From: Dictyoglomus thermophilum H-6-12
GTDB lineage: Bacteria; Dictyoglomota; Dictyoglomia; Dictyoglomales; Dictyoglomaceae
Assembly: GCF_000020965.1 (NCBI RefSeq)
Contig: NC_011297.1
Location: 372,001 to 436,000, forward strand
DNA length: 64,000 nucleotides
Reading direction: 5' to 3'
Below the pieces are notes generated by a model. The model searched no databases. It saw nothing but the letters and a program-made list of their open reading frames with translations, and was not told the DNA's origin. Shown one piece after another: positions 16,303 through 24,898 of this stretch. Both the position numbers and the translations under genes were made by a program. The first letter of the stretch is position 1. The number at the start of each line of letters is the position of its first letter.

Positions 16303-17160
16303 ATGGGAAGACGTAACACTCTTACTATAATATTATTTCTACTTCCTGCCTTTGTGTATTTAACTTTTTTATTTGTTTATCCCTTTTTATACGGCTTAAA
16401 TCTTAGCCTAACTGATGAAAGAGGTAATTTCACCTTAAACAACTTTATACGTTTTTTTAGTGATCCTTGGGATGCTAATACTATTTGGATTACATTAAAA
16501 ATCGCTATACCTGCTACCTTATTAAGTATATTAATTGCCATCCCTCTTGCATATTACATGAGACATGGTATAAAGGGTGAAAAATTTATTACTATGTTAT
16601 TGATTCTTCCTATAACTCTGGGGAGTGTCTTTATTGCTGAGGGTATGCTTACTTACATGGGGCCTAATGGCTGGTTGAATAGGCTTTTAATATTTTTAAA
16701 AATAACTGATAAACCTTTAAAATTAACTCATAATTATTTGGGAGTTTTAATAGCTCTTATTATTCAAGGTTTTCCTTTCGTTTTTCTCATGCTACTTGGT
16801 TATATTTCTGGTATAGACCCTAATTTAGAAAAAGCTGCAAGTGTATTAGGGGCAAATAGATGGCAGATATTTTGGAAGGTAATGTTTCCCTTGTGGCTTC
16901 CAGGGATTACTATGGCCATGTCTTTAAATTTTGTTATGAATTTTACAGTTTTTCCTTCTGCGGTCCTTTTAGGACAACCCTCTGGTCCTACAAGAGTAAT
17001 ATCTATTTCTGCTTTTCAATGGGCTTTTGAGAAATTTAATTTTCATATGTCTTCTGCTGTGGCAATAATCATGGGTATAGTGGAGTTAATTTTTATACTT
17101 ATAGTTATGTTTATTAGACAAGGGTTATACAGAGGCTCTACAGTGGCAGGAAAAGGATAG
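16303..17160 (+). CDS. ABC transporter permease 1 (PotB-like)
   Basis: 285 residues with six membrane helices. The coupling motif EKAASVLGANRWQ...MFPL (EAA loop), which contacts the ATPase, lies around residues 180-200. The ATG follows the ATPase stop by two bases with GAGGAGG upstream. It pairs with the next permease to form the channel of the importer. Confidence 0.9.
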   Translation: MGRRNTLTIILFLLPAFVYLTFLFVYPFLYGLNLSLTDERGNFTLNNFIRFFSDPWDANTIWITLKIAIPATLLSILIAIPLAYYMRHGIKGEKFITMLLILPITLGSVFIAEGMLTYMGPNGWLNRLLIFLKITDKPLKLTHNYLGVLIALIIQGFPFVFLMLLGYISGIDPNLEKAASVLGANRWQIFWKVMFPLWLPGITMAMSLNFVMNFTVFPSAVLLGQPSGPTRVISISAFQWAFEKFNFHMSSAVAIIMGIVELIFILIVMFIRQGLYRGSTVAGKG

Positions 17161-17170
17161 GAGGATTAAG

Positions 17171-17986
17171 ATGAGGAATAGAGTAGGTCTATCAAAAGCG
17201 TTATTTTGGTTTGCCATAGTGATCTATTCTTTTAATATTCTTGGTATTATTCTTACAGTGGTTTTAAATTCTTTAAGTAAAGAATGGTATGGTGAATTGT
17301 TGCCCAAAATATTTACTTTTGAGTGGTATGCTTATATGGCAAGAGAACATGATCTTCCTCAGCTTCTTTATGCCACCTTTGTAGTTGCAATATCAGTAGC
17401 TTTGATAGCTTTAATAATTGGCCTTCCTACGGCATATGTTTTAGCAAGATATGATTTTAGATTTAAAAATGTGATCTTATCTCTTTTATTATTGCCTATG
17501 CTTATACCACCGATGACTTATGGTATTCCTCTTGCTGCATTATTGTACAAACTAAGACTTGCTACAAGGCTTCCTGGAGTTATACTTGCTAATCTTGTAC
17601 CAGTAGTACCTTATGTAACCTTAATCTTGACTCCTTTTATTGAACAGATAGATGTCAGTTATGAATCTGCAGCAAGAGTTTTAGGGGCTAACAGATTGCA
17701 AACCTTTTTGAAGATACTTCTCCCTCTAACCGTACCGGGAATCTTTACTGCTGCGCTTCTGTCCATTGTAAGGACAATTGCTATGTTTGAATTAACGTTT
17801 TTAGTAGCAGGGCCAAAATCTCAAACAGTAGTTGTAGCTCTCTACTATGATGCTTATGCTGCTGGAACACGTCCTCCTCAGGCTATTGATGCTTTAGCAG
17901 TTGTATACTTCTTAATTACTATGACTTTTCTTGTAATTGCTTTGAGATTTGCAAGCCCAACTCAATTTGTTTATAGAGGAAAATAA
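17171..17986 (+). CDS. ABC transporter permease 2 (PotC-like)
   Basis: 271 residues, six membrane helices, with the EAA loop ESAARVLGANRLQ...LLPL around residues 165-185. It is the last gene of the four-gene importer and is preceded by TAGGAGG. Equal length and related sequence to its partner are usual for heterodimeric channels of this class. Confidence 0.9.
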   Translation: MRNRVGLSKALFWFAIVIYSFNILGIILTVVLNSLSKEWYGELLPKIFTFEWYAYMAREHDLPQLLYATFVVAISVALIALIIGLPTAYVLARYDFRFKNVILSLLLLPMLIPPMTYGIPLAALLYKLRLATRLPGVILANLVPVVPYVTLILTPFIEQIDVSYESAARVLGANRLQTFLKILLPLTVPGIFTAALLSIVRTIAMFELTFLVAGPKSQTVVVALYYDAYAAGTRPPQAIDALAVVYFLITMTFLVIALRFASPTQFVYRGK

Positions 17987-18015
17987 GGGGGAGACAAAGT
18001 TGGTGTTTCCCCCTT
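17985..18015. terminator. Bidirectional terminator
   Basis: AAGGGGGA (17985-17992) pairs with TCCCCCTT (18008-18015), with an additional ACA/TGT inside. It lies between the convergent permease and acetyltransferase genes. Confidence 0.7.
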
Positions 18016-18028
18016 AGTATCATACTTC

Positions 18029-19192
18029 TCAGAAGTAGTCCCAGCAGAAGGTTGGATACTCTGAAAACAGTTTATTAAAGTCGTTAAGAGCATTAAAGTT
18101 GTTAACTTCTATATATCCGAGGTTATAAGCCGTTTTTGGAGATATGGTTCCTGTAATTATCTGAGATAAAGTGTTTATGTTTATTGCTATGTCATACTCT
18201 AAACCATCTTTCTTCTCTAAATTTCCTTTCCCATTTTCTATTTCTAAATTCCATATTCCATCATTCCATTCTCCATGTTCGTCTTTAATTTTTAATGCAA
18301 TTTTGATATTTATATTTTCATCGTATTTTAATGACGAAAGTGCCCTTTCTACATCTATAACTCTTATCATGAAGGTTGGCTCAATAGAGCATTCTCCCCT
18401 TGGATTGGGAAGAATAAAGGGTAGAGGATCATCAAGAGGGGCAGTCCATTCTACTTCTTCTATAGTCATGGCCTGTCTTGAAAATAGACTTAAAAATCCT
18501 TTATATGCAGAGGTGTTTAAAGTTATCATTTCCCTTACAACAATTCTATTTATATTCGTTTTTTCTACACTATAAAGGAGATATCCTTCTATCTCTTTAT
18601 CTTCATAAATATAAAGATACGTTAGGGTGCGGGTTCTAAAAATTAGGCTTTCCCATCTTTCATCAGTTCTTTTTATGGAGCCAGAGAAGTTTTTAGAAAA
18701 TTTATCATATACAGGTTTTATAAGTTTCCAGTCTTCAAGAGGAATTCTTTTTACCTTTTCCATTTCAGGAAATTTAGGAATGGAGTAGGTTTTTCTACGA
18801 TATCTTTTTTGAAATCCTCCGAGCTCCCATCCAAAGGTTCTATAAAATTCAAAGGAGAAAGGATAAAGGGAGGAAAAAGTACTGCCATTTTCTTTTGATA
18901 TTCTAATAGCCTCTCTTAGTAAATAATGTACATAATTTTTTCCTCTTTTTTCTGGAAGGGTAGCTACACCTCCTATTCCTGAGAAGGAAAAGAGCTCTCC
19001 TCTTACATATCCCTCCATAGGTATGATGCTGAGGGCTGAGACTAATTTGTTATTTTCGATTGCTCCTATACAATTTCTTATACTTTTCTCATTTACCCAT
19101 GTACTTACCTGTTCATAGGGAAAAGCAAAAGATTGGCTCCAAAGCTCAATTAAATCATCAATATATGAGGGGTTTAATCTTATTATCTCCAT
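18029..19192 (-). CDS. Eis-like GNAT N-acetyltransferase
   Basis: 387 residues. The N-terminal half is a GNAT domain with the acetyl-CoA motif GVATLPEKRGKNYVHYL and the SLYPFSFEFYRTFGWE segment typical of Eis-type enzymes. A second, diverged GNAT-like part follows, and the C-terminal ~100 residues resemble the sterol-carrier-protein-like domain of Eis. Eis enzymes acetylate several amines of aminoglycosides or peptides; the natural substrate here is unknown. It starts directly after the GH18 gene on the same strand, so the two are probably one transcript. Confidence 0.85.
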   Translation of the reverse strand: MEIIRLNPSYIDDLIELWSQSFAFPYEQVSTWVNEKSIRNCIGAIENNKLVSALSIIPMEGYVRGELFSFSGIGGVATLPEKRGKNYVHYLLREAIRISKENGSTFSSLYPFSFEFYRTFGWELGGFQKRYRRKTYSIPKFPEMEKVKRIPLEDWKLIKPVYDKFSKNFSGSIKRTDERWESLIFRTRTLTYLYIYEDKEIEGYLLYSVEKTNINRIVVREMITLNTSAYKGFLSLFSRQAMTIEEVEWTAPLDDPLPFILPNPRGECSIEPTFMIRVIDVERALSSLKYDENINIKIALKIKDEHGEWNDGIWNLEIENGKGNLEKKDGLEYDIAININTLSQIITGTISPKTAYNLGYIEVNNFNALNDFNKLFSEYPTFCWDYF

Positions 19193-19194
19193 TT

Positions 19195-20313
19195 TTATCC
19201 CTCCATAAGTTTATTATGAATAAGCTCTACAAGGGTGTACCCTTTAAAGGGGTAGTCTTGTGTGACTTCCCAGAACATAATTCCCCCGAGGTTATTTTTA
19301 ATTACATAGTCACATTTCTCTGAGATGGATTCTTCATCATCATAGGAGTACATAATTTTTTCTTTGGGATTCCATAGCCAGGGGACTTTTGCGTACTCAT
19401 CTCTAAATTTTATGTAATCTGGATCATTTTCTAGTACTCCTCTTATAAAGAAAAAGGGATTACTTCCTGAGGGATGGCCTTCACTATCAAATATCCCATA
19501 GGGAATTCCCTTTACTTTTGCAAAAAGTCCATTATAGCCTTCATCCTCACAAATCCATCCCTTTCCATAAAAGGGAACTCCAAGAACAATCTTTTCGGAA
19601 GGTACCTTAAATTTTAAATATTCTCTTACTGCAGAGTCACAGTTTGCTCTTTCTCGGCTTTTTTCATCAGGATCTTTTGGGGTTCCGTAAAGAGGAGAAT
19701 GGTGATTGGTGTATTTATCCCAAACGCCATGAAAGTCGTAGGTCATGAGATTAATAAAATCAAGAAATACATGGTACTTGTCTGGCTCAGTATTGTGAAT
19801 TTGAGTATAACTTGCAGGAGCAGCTATGGTAAGAAGAAGATCTTTATTTTCCTCACTCAATACTTCCCTTAAGGTTTTTAGAAGTAAGGTAAAATTTTCT
19901 TTATCTTCAGGACGAGCTTTATTGGTGGGCAGTCCGCCACTTACAGGAAATTCCCAATCAATATCTATTCCGTCAAGATTAAATTCTTTTATTAATTCAA
20001 GGGCACTTTTAGCAAATTTTCTTCTATTTTCTTCTGTTAACGCCACATCAGAAAACTCTCCAGAGTCTGTCCATCCTCCAACTGAGATTAATACTTTTAC
20101 TTTTTTGTATTCTTTTTTAAATTCTTTTATCTTTTTCATATTTGAATAAAAAAGATTTTCGTCAATGGGATGTACTTTTCCATCTACTATCTTGGCAAAA
20201 GCATAATTAATATGAGTTAAGAATTTCCAAGGAATATCTTCTATAGAATAACCCAAATATTCATCCCTTACTTTCCACTCAGGAAAATAGGCAACTACTC
20301 TTTTTTGAGGCAT
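19195..20313 (-). CDS. Glycoside hydrolase family 18 (chitinase-like)
   Basis: 372 residues, a single GH18 barrel without signal peptide. The catalytic strand DGIDIDWEFP (D-x-x-D-x-D-x-E) holds the acid Glu, SVGGW is the preceding conserved strand, and LMTYDFHG supplies the Tyr/Asp that hold the substrate N-acetyl group. All residues for substrate-assisted cleavage of beta-1,4-GlcNAc bonds are present. Lack of a signal suggests action on imported oligosaccharides or on spore/wall material. AAAGGAGGTTTAC precedes the ATG. Confidence 0.9.
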   Translation of the reverse strand: MPQKRVVAYFPEWKVRDEYLGYSIEDIPWKFLTHINYAFAKIVDGKVHPIDENLFYSNMKKIKEFKKEYKKVKVLISVGGWTDSGEFSDVALTEENRRKFAKSALELIKEFNLDGIDIDWEFPVSGGLPTNKARPEDKENFTLLLKTLREVLSEENKDLLLTIAAPASYTQIHNTEPDKYHVFLDFINLMTYDFHGVWDKYTNHHSPLYGTPKDPDEKSRERANCDSAVREYLKFKVPSEKIVLGVPFYGKGWICEDEGYNGLFAKVKGIPYGIFDSEGHPSGSNPFFFIRGVLENDPDYIKFRDEYAKVPWLWNPKEKIMYSYDDEESISEKCDYVIKNNLGGIMFWEVTQDYPFKGYTLVELIHNKLMEG

Positions 20314-20459
20314 TTGTAAACCTCCTTTATGAAATATTAATTTTATTTTAACATATGTTTTTTTATTTTTTATTTGGTTTTAACTGCTATTTAAAACAAA
20401 ACTTATATGCTTTATTATGGAGAGAAAATTCCCAAAAACTTGAAAGGGGGTATTTAAAA

Positions 20460-22073
20460 GTGAGGTTTGACAGGGTGTTTTCAAAAGTTCTCCTAATATT
20501 TATTTTGGTGTTAGGTTTTGTATTCTTTTCCTCTTCTTTTGGGGTAGCTCTTCAGTCTTCCTCTTCCCTCTATAAAGGAAAGCCTGTAAAGTATATCTTT
20601 TGGTTTATTGGGGATGGAATGGGATTAAATCATGTATATCTGACAGAAGCGTTTCTTGGCAGGAAATCCAATAGTCCATCTATAGAGAAGTTAAGTTTTA
20701 CTCAGTTTCCTAATGTGGGTTTGATGACAACTTATGCTGCTGATAGTTATATTACTGATTCTGCATCTGCTATTACTGCTATGGCAGCAGGTAAGAAGAC
20801 TAATGATGGAGTAATTAATATGGATCCAACTCTTAAGTTTAAATATAAGAGTGTTGCTGAGGAGGCAAGGGATTTAGGATATAAAGTAGGGGTTTTAACC
20901 AGTGTATCTATTGACCATGCAACTCCTGCTGGCATGTATGCTCATCAACCAAGTAGAAATAATTACTATGCTATAGCTCTTGAACTTTTTGAAAGTAATT
21001 TTGACTATTTTGGGGGAGGCGGATTCTTACAGCCTCAGGGTAAGGATGGAAAACAAAAGGATGTATATGAGATTGCAAAAGAAAAAGGATATAAGATTGT
21101 GGATAAGATTGAGGATTTTTTGAAGTTGAGAAAAGGAGATAATAAAATAGTCGCTATCAATCCTATACTTGATTCTTCAAAGGCACTACCTTATGCTATA
21201 AACCGCTTAAGAGGAGCAAATTTGGGACTCTCTCTTGCAGATTTTACTAAAAAGGCTATAGAGCTTTTAGACAATCCTAAGGGCTTCTTTATAATGGTAG
21301 AGGGTGGAAAAATTGACTGGGCTGCTCATGCTAACGATGCAGGTTCAGTTATATATGATGTTTTAGATTTCAATGAAGCAATAAAAGTGGCGTTAGAGTT
21401 CTATAAGAAGAGACCCTTTGAGACAGTTATCATTGTTACAGCAGATCATGAAACAGGAGGCTTGAGTATAGGTTATGCAGGAACAAGATATGAGGTATAC
21501 CTTGATGTACTTTCACGTCAAAAAATATCCTACGATGAGTTTACAAAGGTTGTTAACGAGTATAAGAGCAAAGTAAAAAGAGAAGAGGCTAAACTTTCTG
21601 ATCTTTTGCCTCAAATTAAAGAATACTATGGTCTTGAGATATTAAGCCCTGAGGTAAGGAAGGAACTTGAAAATAGGGCAAAAGCTGGAGATAAAGAGGC
21701 AAAAATAAGATTACAACTTGCATTGAATGAAAGTGAAATTGAAGAGCTTGAAAAAGCCTTTAAACTTTCCATGATGGATCCAAAAGAAAGACCTAACGAT
21801 GCTAAGAGTTATCTATTATATGGTGGCTATGATCCTTTAACTATTACTGTGACTCGTATTCTAAATCAAAAGGCAGGAATATCTTGGACATCATATTCTC
21901 ACACTGGTATGCCTGTACCTGTTTATGCTATTGGTGCTGGATCTTATATCTTCAATGGATATTATGACAACACTGATCTTTATAAAAAGCTAATGAGTTT
22001 GATAGGAAAAGATCCTTATAAGGACAATGTATTATCTTCAGCTGAAGTTAGAGAGTTGGTGTTTAGTAAGTAA
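20460..22073 (+). CDS. Alkaline phosphatase (PhoA superfamily), exported
   Basis: 537 residues from the GTG at 20460, chosen because GAAAGGGGG lies nine bases upstream and a signal peptide begins immediately; an upstream in-frame ATG has no ribosome site. Metal and active-site motifs: DGMGLNH (first Asp), TDSASAITAMAAG with the phosphorylated Ser, EGGKIDWAAHAND, and TADHETGG. About 130 residues of charged helices (around residues 340-470) are inserted before the last His motif, a feature of some thermophilic members. It releases phosphate from monoesters outside the cytoplasm. A strong terminator follows. Confidence 0.92.
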   Translation: MRFDRVFSKVLLIFILVLGFVFFSSSFGVALQSSSSLYKGKPVKYIFWFIGDGMGLNHVYLTEAFLGRKSNSPSIEKLSFTQFPNVGLMTTYAADSYITDSASAITAMAAGKKTNDGVINMDPTLKFKYKSVAEEARDLGYKVGVLTSVSIDHATPAGMYAHQPSRNNYYAIALELFESNFDYFGGGGFLQPQGKDGKQKDVYEIAKEKGYKIVDKIEDFLKLRKGDNKIVAINPILDSSKALPYAINRLRGANLGLSLADFTKKAIELLDNPKGFFIMVEGGKIDWAAHANDAGSVIYDVLDFNEAIKVALEFYKKRPFETVIIVTADHETGGLSIGYAGTRYEVYLDVLSRQKISYDEFTKVVNEYKSKVKREEAKLSDLLPQIKEYYGLEILSPEVRKELENRAKAGDKEAKIRLQLALNESEIEELEKAFKLSMMDPKERPNDAKSYLLYGGYDPLTITVTRILNQKAGISWTSYSHTGMPVPVYAIGAGSYIFNGYYDNTDLYKKLMSLIGKDPYKDNVLSSAEVRELVFSK

Positions 22074-22078
22074 ATTTG

Positions 22079-22103
22079 GGGGAGGATTTTTCCTCCCCTT
22101 TTT
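22079..22103 (+). terminator. Strong rho-independent terminator
   Basis: GGGGAGGA (22079-22086), loop TTTT, TCCTCCCC (22091-22098) and five T. It closes the phosphatase gene. Confidence 0.88.
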
Positions 22104-22120
22104 AAAAGGAGGGTATTAAA

Positions 22121-22456
22121 ATGATTGTTCAGGGAAGCATAGAAATTCTTGATCTTCTTACTCTAATAAGTTTTCTTTCTTATTCTAATAAAAGTGGTAT
22201 TCTTATGTTGAATGCAAATCATAGCGAGGGAGCTATATTTTTTAGTAATGGAGAAATAGTTGATGCTTTTTTAGAGAACAAAAGAGGAGAAGAAGCATTG
22301 GTTCATCTTATATTAAACCATTCAGCAGTGAATTTCTGCTTTTATCAAAGTAATATTTCTAGAAATAATACAATCAATAAAAAGTCTGAAGTTCTAATAC
22401 TTGAACTTATGAAGATTTTTGATGAAAATAATAACAAAGATCTTCTTTTGGTATAG
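22121..22456 (+). CDS. Stand-alone PATAN (DUF4388) domain protein
   Basis: 111 residues. The pattern I-E-I-L-D-L-L-T-L-I-S-F-L, then SGILML, FFSNGEIVDAF and GEEALVHLI is the complete DUF4388/PATAN core, with nothing else attached. Such domains act as protein-protein or regulator modules in two-component and c-di-GMP systems. AAAGGAGGGT precedes the ATG and ArsC follows 10 bases later. A GGDEF protein lies 1.5 kb downstream, but no direct link is shown. Confidence 0.75.
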   Translation: MIVQGSIEILDLLTLISFLSYSNKSGILMLNANHSEGAIFFSNGEIVDAFLENKRGEEALVHLILNHSAVNFCFYQSNISRNNTINKKSEVLILELMKIFDENNNKDLLLV

Positions 22457-22466
22457 GAGGTAAAAA

Positions 22467-22925
22467 ATGGCAAAGAAGAAAATACTCTTTGTATGTACCC
22501 ATAATTCCGCCAGGTCTCAAATGGCGGAAGGAATTGTAAATGCTTTATATGGAGATGAGTATGAAGCATACTCTGCGGGTACAGAGCCACGAGGGGTAAA
22601 TCCACTTGCCATAGAGGTATTGAAAGAAATTGGAATTGATATATCTCATCACAGAAGCAAAAGTATAGAAGAGTTTAAAGGGCAGGAATTCGATTATGTG
22701 GTTACTGTTTGTGATAATGCAAAGGAGAATTGTCCCTTCTTTCCCGGAGGTAAAAAATATATTCATAGGGGATTTATGGATCCTGCAAGCGTGGAGGGAA
22801 GTTATGAGGAGAAGCTTTACGCTTTTAGAAAGGTTAGGGATGAGATCATGGATTGGATAAAAAGTTATTTTATTGAGAATAAAGATGAAGGAGTCTCTTT
22901 CTTTACCCCAATAAATAAGATTTAA
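22467..22925 (+). CDS. arsC: Arsenate reductase, thioredoxin-coupled type (or low-Mr phosphatase)
   Basis: 152 residues of the low-molecular-weight tyrosine phosphatase fold. The P-loop CTHNSARS holds Cys10 and Arg16, and Cys82 and Cys89 (VCDNAKENC) match the three-cysteine relay numbering of Bacillus/Staphylococcus ArsC, so arsenate reduction is favoured over phosphatase activity. DPASVEGS near residue 109 supplies the general acid. TAGGAGGT precedes the ATG. No arsR or arsenite pump is adjacent. The last ~15 residues (after SYFIENKDEG) are an extra tail. Confidence 0.88.
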   Translation: MAKKKILFVCTHNSARSQMAEGIVNALYGDEYEAYSAGTEPRGVNPLAIEVLKEIGIDISHHRSKSIEEFKGQEFDYVVTVCDNAKENCPFFPGGKKYIHRGFMDPASVEGSYEEKLYAFRKVRDEIMDWIKSYFIENKDEGVSFFTPINKI

Positions 22926-22938
22926 AAGGGGAGAGAAT

Positions 22939-23340
22939 ATGGTTATTAGGGATAGAGTTAAGAAGCTTGAGGAGAATATTACTATTCTTGAGGATTTTAA
23001 AAATAGGTATTCCTTGGAGAATGTTAAAAAAGATAAGATAATTCAATGGGCTTTGAAGTATGGGTTATATTTATGTATAACAGGTATAGGGGAAATTGCC
23101 TGTGGTATTGTGAATGAGAGAAATTTAGGTAATGCCAAAAATTATAAAGAGTGTATTGCTATATTAGGGGATAATGATATTCTTGATAGAATGTCTGCAG
23201 AAAAATTAATAAATTATGTAAATATAAGAGATATGTTAAAGAGACCTTACATTGATGTAGATCTTGAGAAGCTCTACTCTTTTACAGAAAAGCTTGACTT
23301 TTTTAGAGATTTCGTAAGTAAGGTCAAGAACTTTACTTAG
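22939..23340 (+). CDS. HepT-like (DUF86) HEPN-family protein without its usual partner
   Basis: 133 helical residues in the order of a DUF86/HepT HEPN domain: MVIRDRVKKLEENITILEDF, then a central WALKYGLYLCITGIGEIACGIV helix, then the motif region IRDMLKRPYIDVD. In active HepT toxins that last motif is R-x(4-6)-H; here the His position is Arg, so RNase activity may be lost. The usual MNT nucleotidyltransferase antitoxin is absent on either side. It may be a domesticated or degenerate toxin. It ends three bases before the stop of the convergent peroxiredoxin gene. Confidence 0.7.
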   Translation: MVIRDRVKKLEENITILEDFKNRYSLENVKKDKIIQWALKYGLYLCITGIGEIACGIVNERNLGNAKNYKECIAILGDNDILDRMSAEKLINYVNIRDMLKRPYIDVDLEKLYSFTEKLDFFRDFVSKVKNFT

Positions 23341-23343
23341 CTT

Positions 23344-23811
23344 TTATTTATTACTTAAAAATTCTATTATCTCATTTATATCAGGAAGTTCTCTTATGGG
23401 ATATATTTTAAAGAAAACTATTTTTCCCTCTTCATCTATTATTATGTTCGCTCTTTCTGAGAATCCATCTTCCTCACGGAATATATTAAACAGCTTTGCT
23501 ACTTTACCATGTGGCCAAAAATCAGAGAGAATTTTTAAATTTTTTAATTGTAAATTTTCTGCCCAAGCCTTTTTAGAAGGTACTGGATCAACACTTACTC
23601 CCACAGGGATAGTATTGAGTTCTAAGAATTTGTTATAGTTCTCTTCTAGGGATAACATTTGTTTAGAACATATAGAAGTCCAAGCAAGGGGATGAAAAGA
23701 AAGAAGTATCTTTTTCCCTTTATAATTGGAAAGTTTAAATTCATCTCCATTTTGATCTTTCAAAGAGAAATCAGGGGCTTGAGAGCCAATTTCTAAACCT
23801 CTTTTTTGCAT
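23344..23811 (-). CDS. Peroxiredoxin (AhpC/TSA family)
   Basis: 155 residues, thioredoxin fold. The peroxidatic motif P-x3-T-x2-C is P41-L-A-W-T45-S-I-C48. There is no obvious second cysteine in the usual positions, so it may be a 1-Cys type resolved by a partner. The N-terminal PDFSLKDQNGDEFKLSNYKGK region is standard. Reverse-strand GGGAGGTTAAAAA precedes the ATG. Reduction of H2O2 or organic peroxides is expected, useful for an anaerobe meeting oxygen. Confidence 0.88.
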   Translation of the reverse strand: MQKRGLEIGSQAPDFSLKDQNGDEFKLSNYKGKKILLSFHPLAWTSICSKQMLSLEENYNKFLELNTIPVGVSVDPVPSKKAWAENLQLKNLKILSDFWPHGKVAKLFNIFREEDGFSERANIIIDEEGKIVFFKIYPIRELPDINEIIEFLSNK

Positions 23812-23927
23812 TTTTTAACCTCCCAAATTAAAAAGTAATATCATTTTTATTTTACCACAAATTTAATGGTTGTTATAATTTAAAATAACGTAAAATATTA
23901 GCAAGTTTAGAAAGGGGAATTTTTTAA

Positions 23928-24830
23928 ATGAAACTGCCAGAAGGGTTTCAAGAAATCTTTGATAGAGTTTCTGATGGGGTTTATTTTGTAGATACTGAGA
24001 GAAAGATTTTGTATTGGAATAAACAGGCAGAAGAAATAGCTGGATATAAAAGGAAAGAAATAATAAATTCTCATTGCTATGATAATATTTTAAGACATAT
24101 GGATGACGAAGGTAGAGAGCTTTGTAAGGATAAGTGCCCATTAGTGTATGCCATAGAAAATAATAAGTATATAGAAAAGAGAGTATATCTTCACCACAAA
24201 AATGGTCAGAGAGTTCCTGTCTTTGTTAGGGTTTTGCCTCTTAAGGATGAGGAGAATAGAATCATTGGAGCTATAGAGATTTTTAATGAGGCGATAGAGT
24301 TTACAAATTTAAAGAAGGAATTGGAAAAGTTGAGAGAGCTTACTTATATTGATGAACTCACGGGGGTTTTAAATAGAAGGGGACTTAATTTTTTCCTTAG
24401 AAAGCAAATTAATAATTTTAAAAAAAATAAAAAGGCTTTTGGGGTTTTGTTTATGGATATTGATAATTTCAAGGAAATAAATGACAGATATGGGCATAAT
24501 GTAGGGGACAAAGTTTTAAAAATGCTATCAGAAACTTTAAAGAATAATTTGAGAACAGAGGATATGGTAGCTAGGTATGGTGGAGATGAATTTGTAGTTA
24601 TCCTACAGGTTGGAGATATTAATACTTTGGAGAGCTTAACTAAGAGGATAAAAAATCTTATTGAAAACTCTTTTTTAGAGGAGGCTGGAAGAATTATAAA
24701 GATTACTGTCTCTGTTGGAGGAACTTTAATTAGGGAAAATGACACAATGAACACCCTATTAAAGAGAGCAGATGAACTGATGTATCAGAGTAAAAAGGAA
24801 GGTAAAAACTTATATAAGATTTCCTTGTAA
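23928..24830 (+). CDS. PAS-GGDEF diguanylate cyclase
   Basis: 300 residues. A PAS domain (about residues 5-120: DRVSDGVYFVDTERKILYWN...) is followed by a short linker and a GGDEF domain (about 140-300). The active site is RYGGDEF near residue 217 and is intact, and an RxxD inhibitory site (RTED) lies five residues before it, so product inhibition by c-di-GMP is expected. It makes cyclic di-GMP in response to whatever the PAS domain senses; the PAS domain contains several cysteines (SHCYD, LCKDKCP). TATAAT at 23874-23879 may be its promoter and AAAGGGG its ribosome site. Confidence 0.92.
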   Translation: MKLPEGFQEIFDRVSDGVYFVDTERKILYWNKQAEEIAGYKRKEIINSHCYDNILRHMDDEGRELCKDKCPLVYAIENNKYIEKRVYLHHKNGQRVPVFVRVLPLKDEENRIIGAIEIFNEAIEFTNLKKELEKLRELTYIDELTGVLNRRGLNFFLRKQINNFKKNKKAFGVLFMDIDNFKEINDRYGHNVGDKVLKMLSETLKNNLRTEDMVARYGGDEFVVILQVGDINTLESLTKRIKNLIENSFLEEAGRIIKITVSVGGTLIRENDTMNTLLKRADELMYQSKKEGKNLYKISL

Positions 24831-24898
24831 GTTTTAATATTTGATATACTCTTAAAATGACTCTTAGAAAAAGTAAAGGAAAGGAGGCAAAAAGAAGA

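Noticed and set aside
24857-24898. TldD start at ATG 24857
   Set aside because: No ribosome site there and a basic non-family tail; AAGGAGG supports 24899, and TATACT at 24845 fits a promoter with a 42-base leader.
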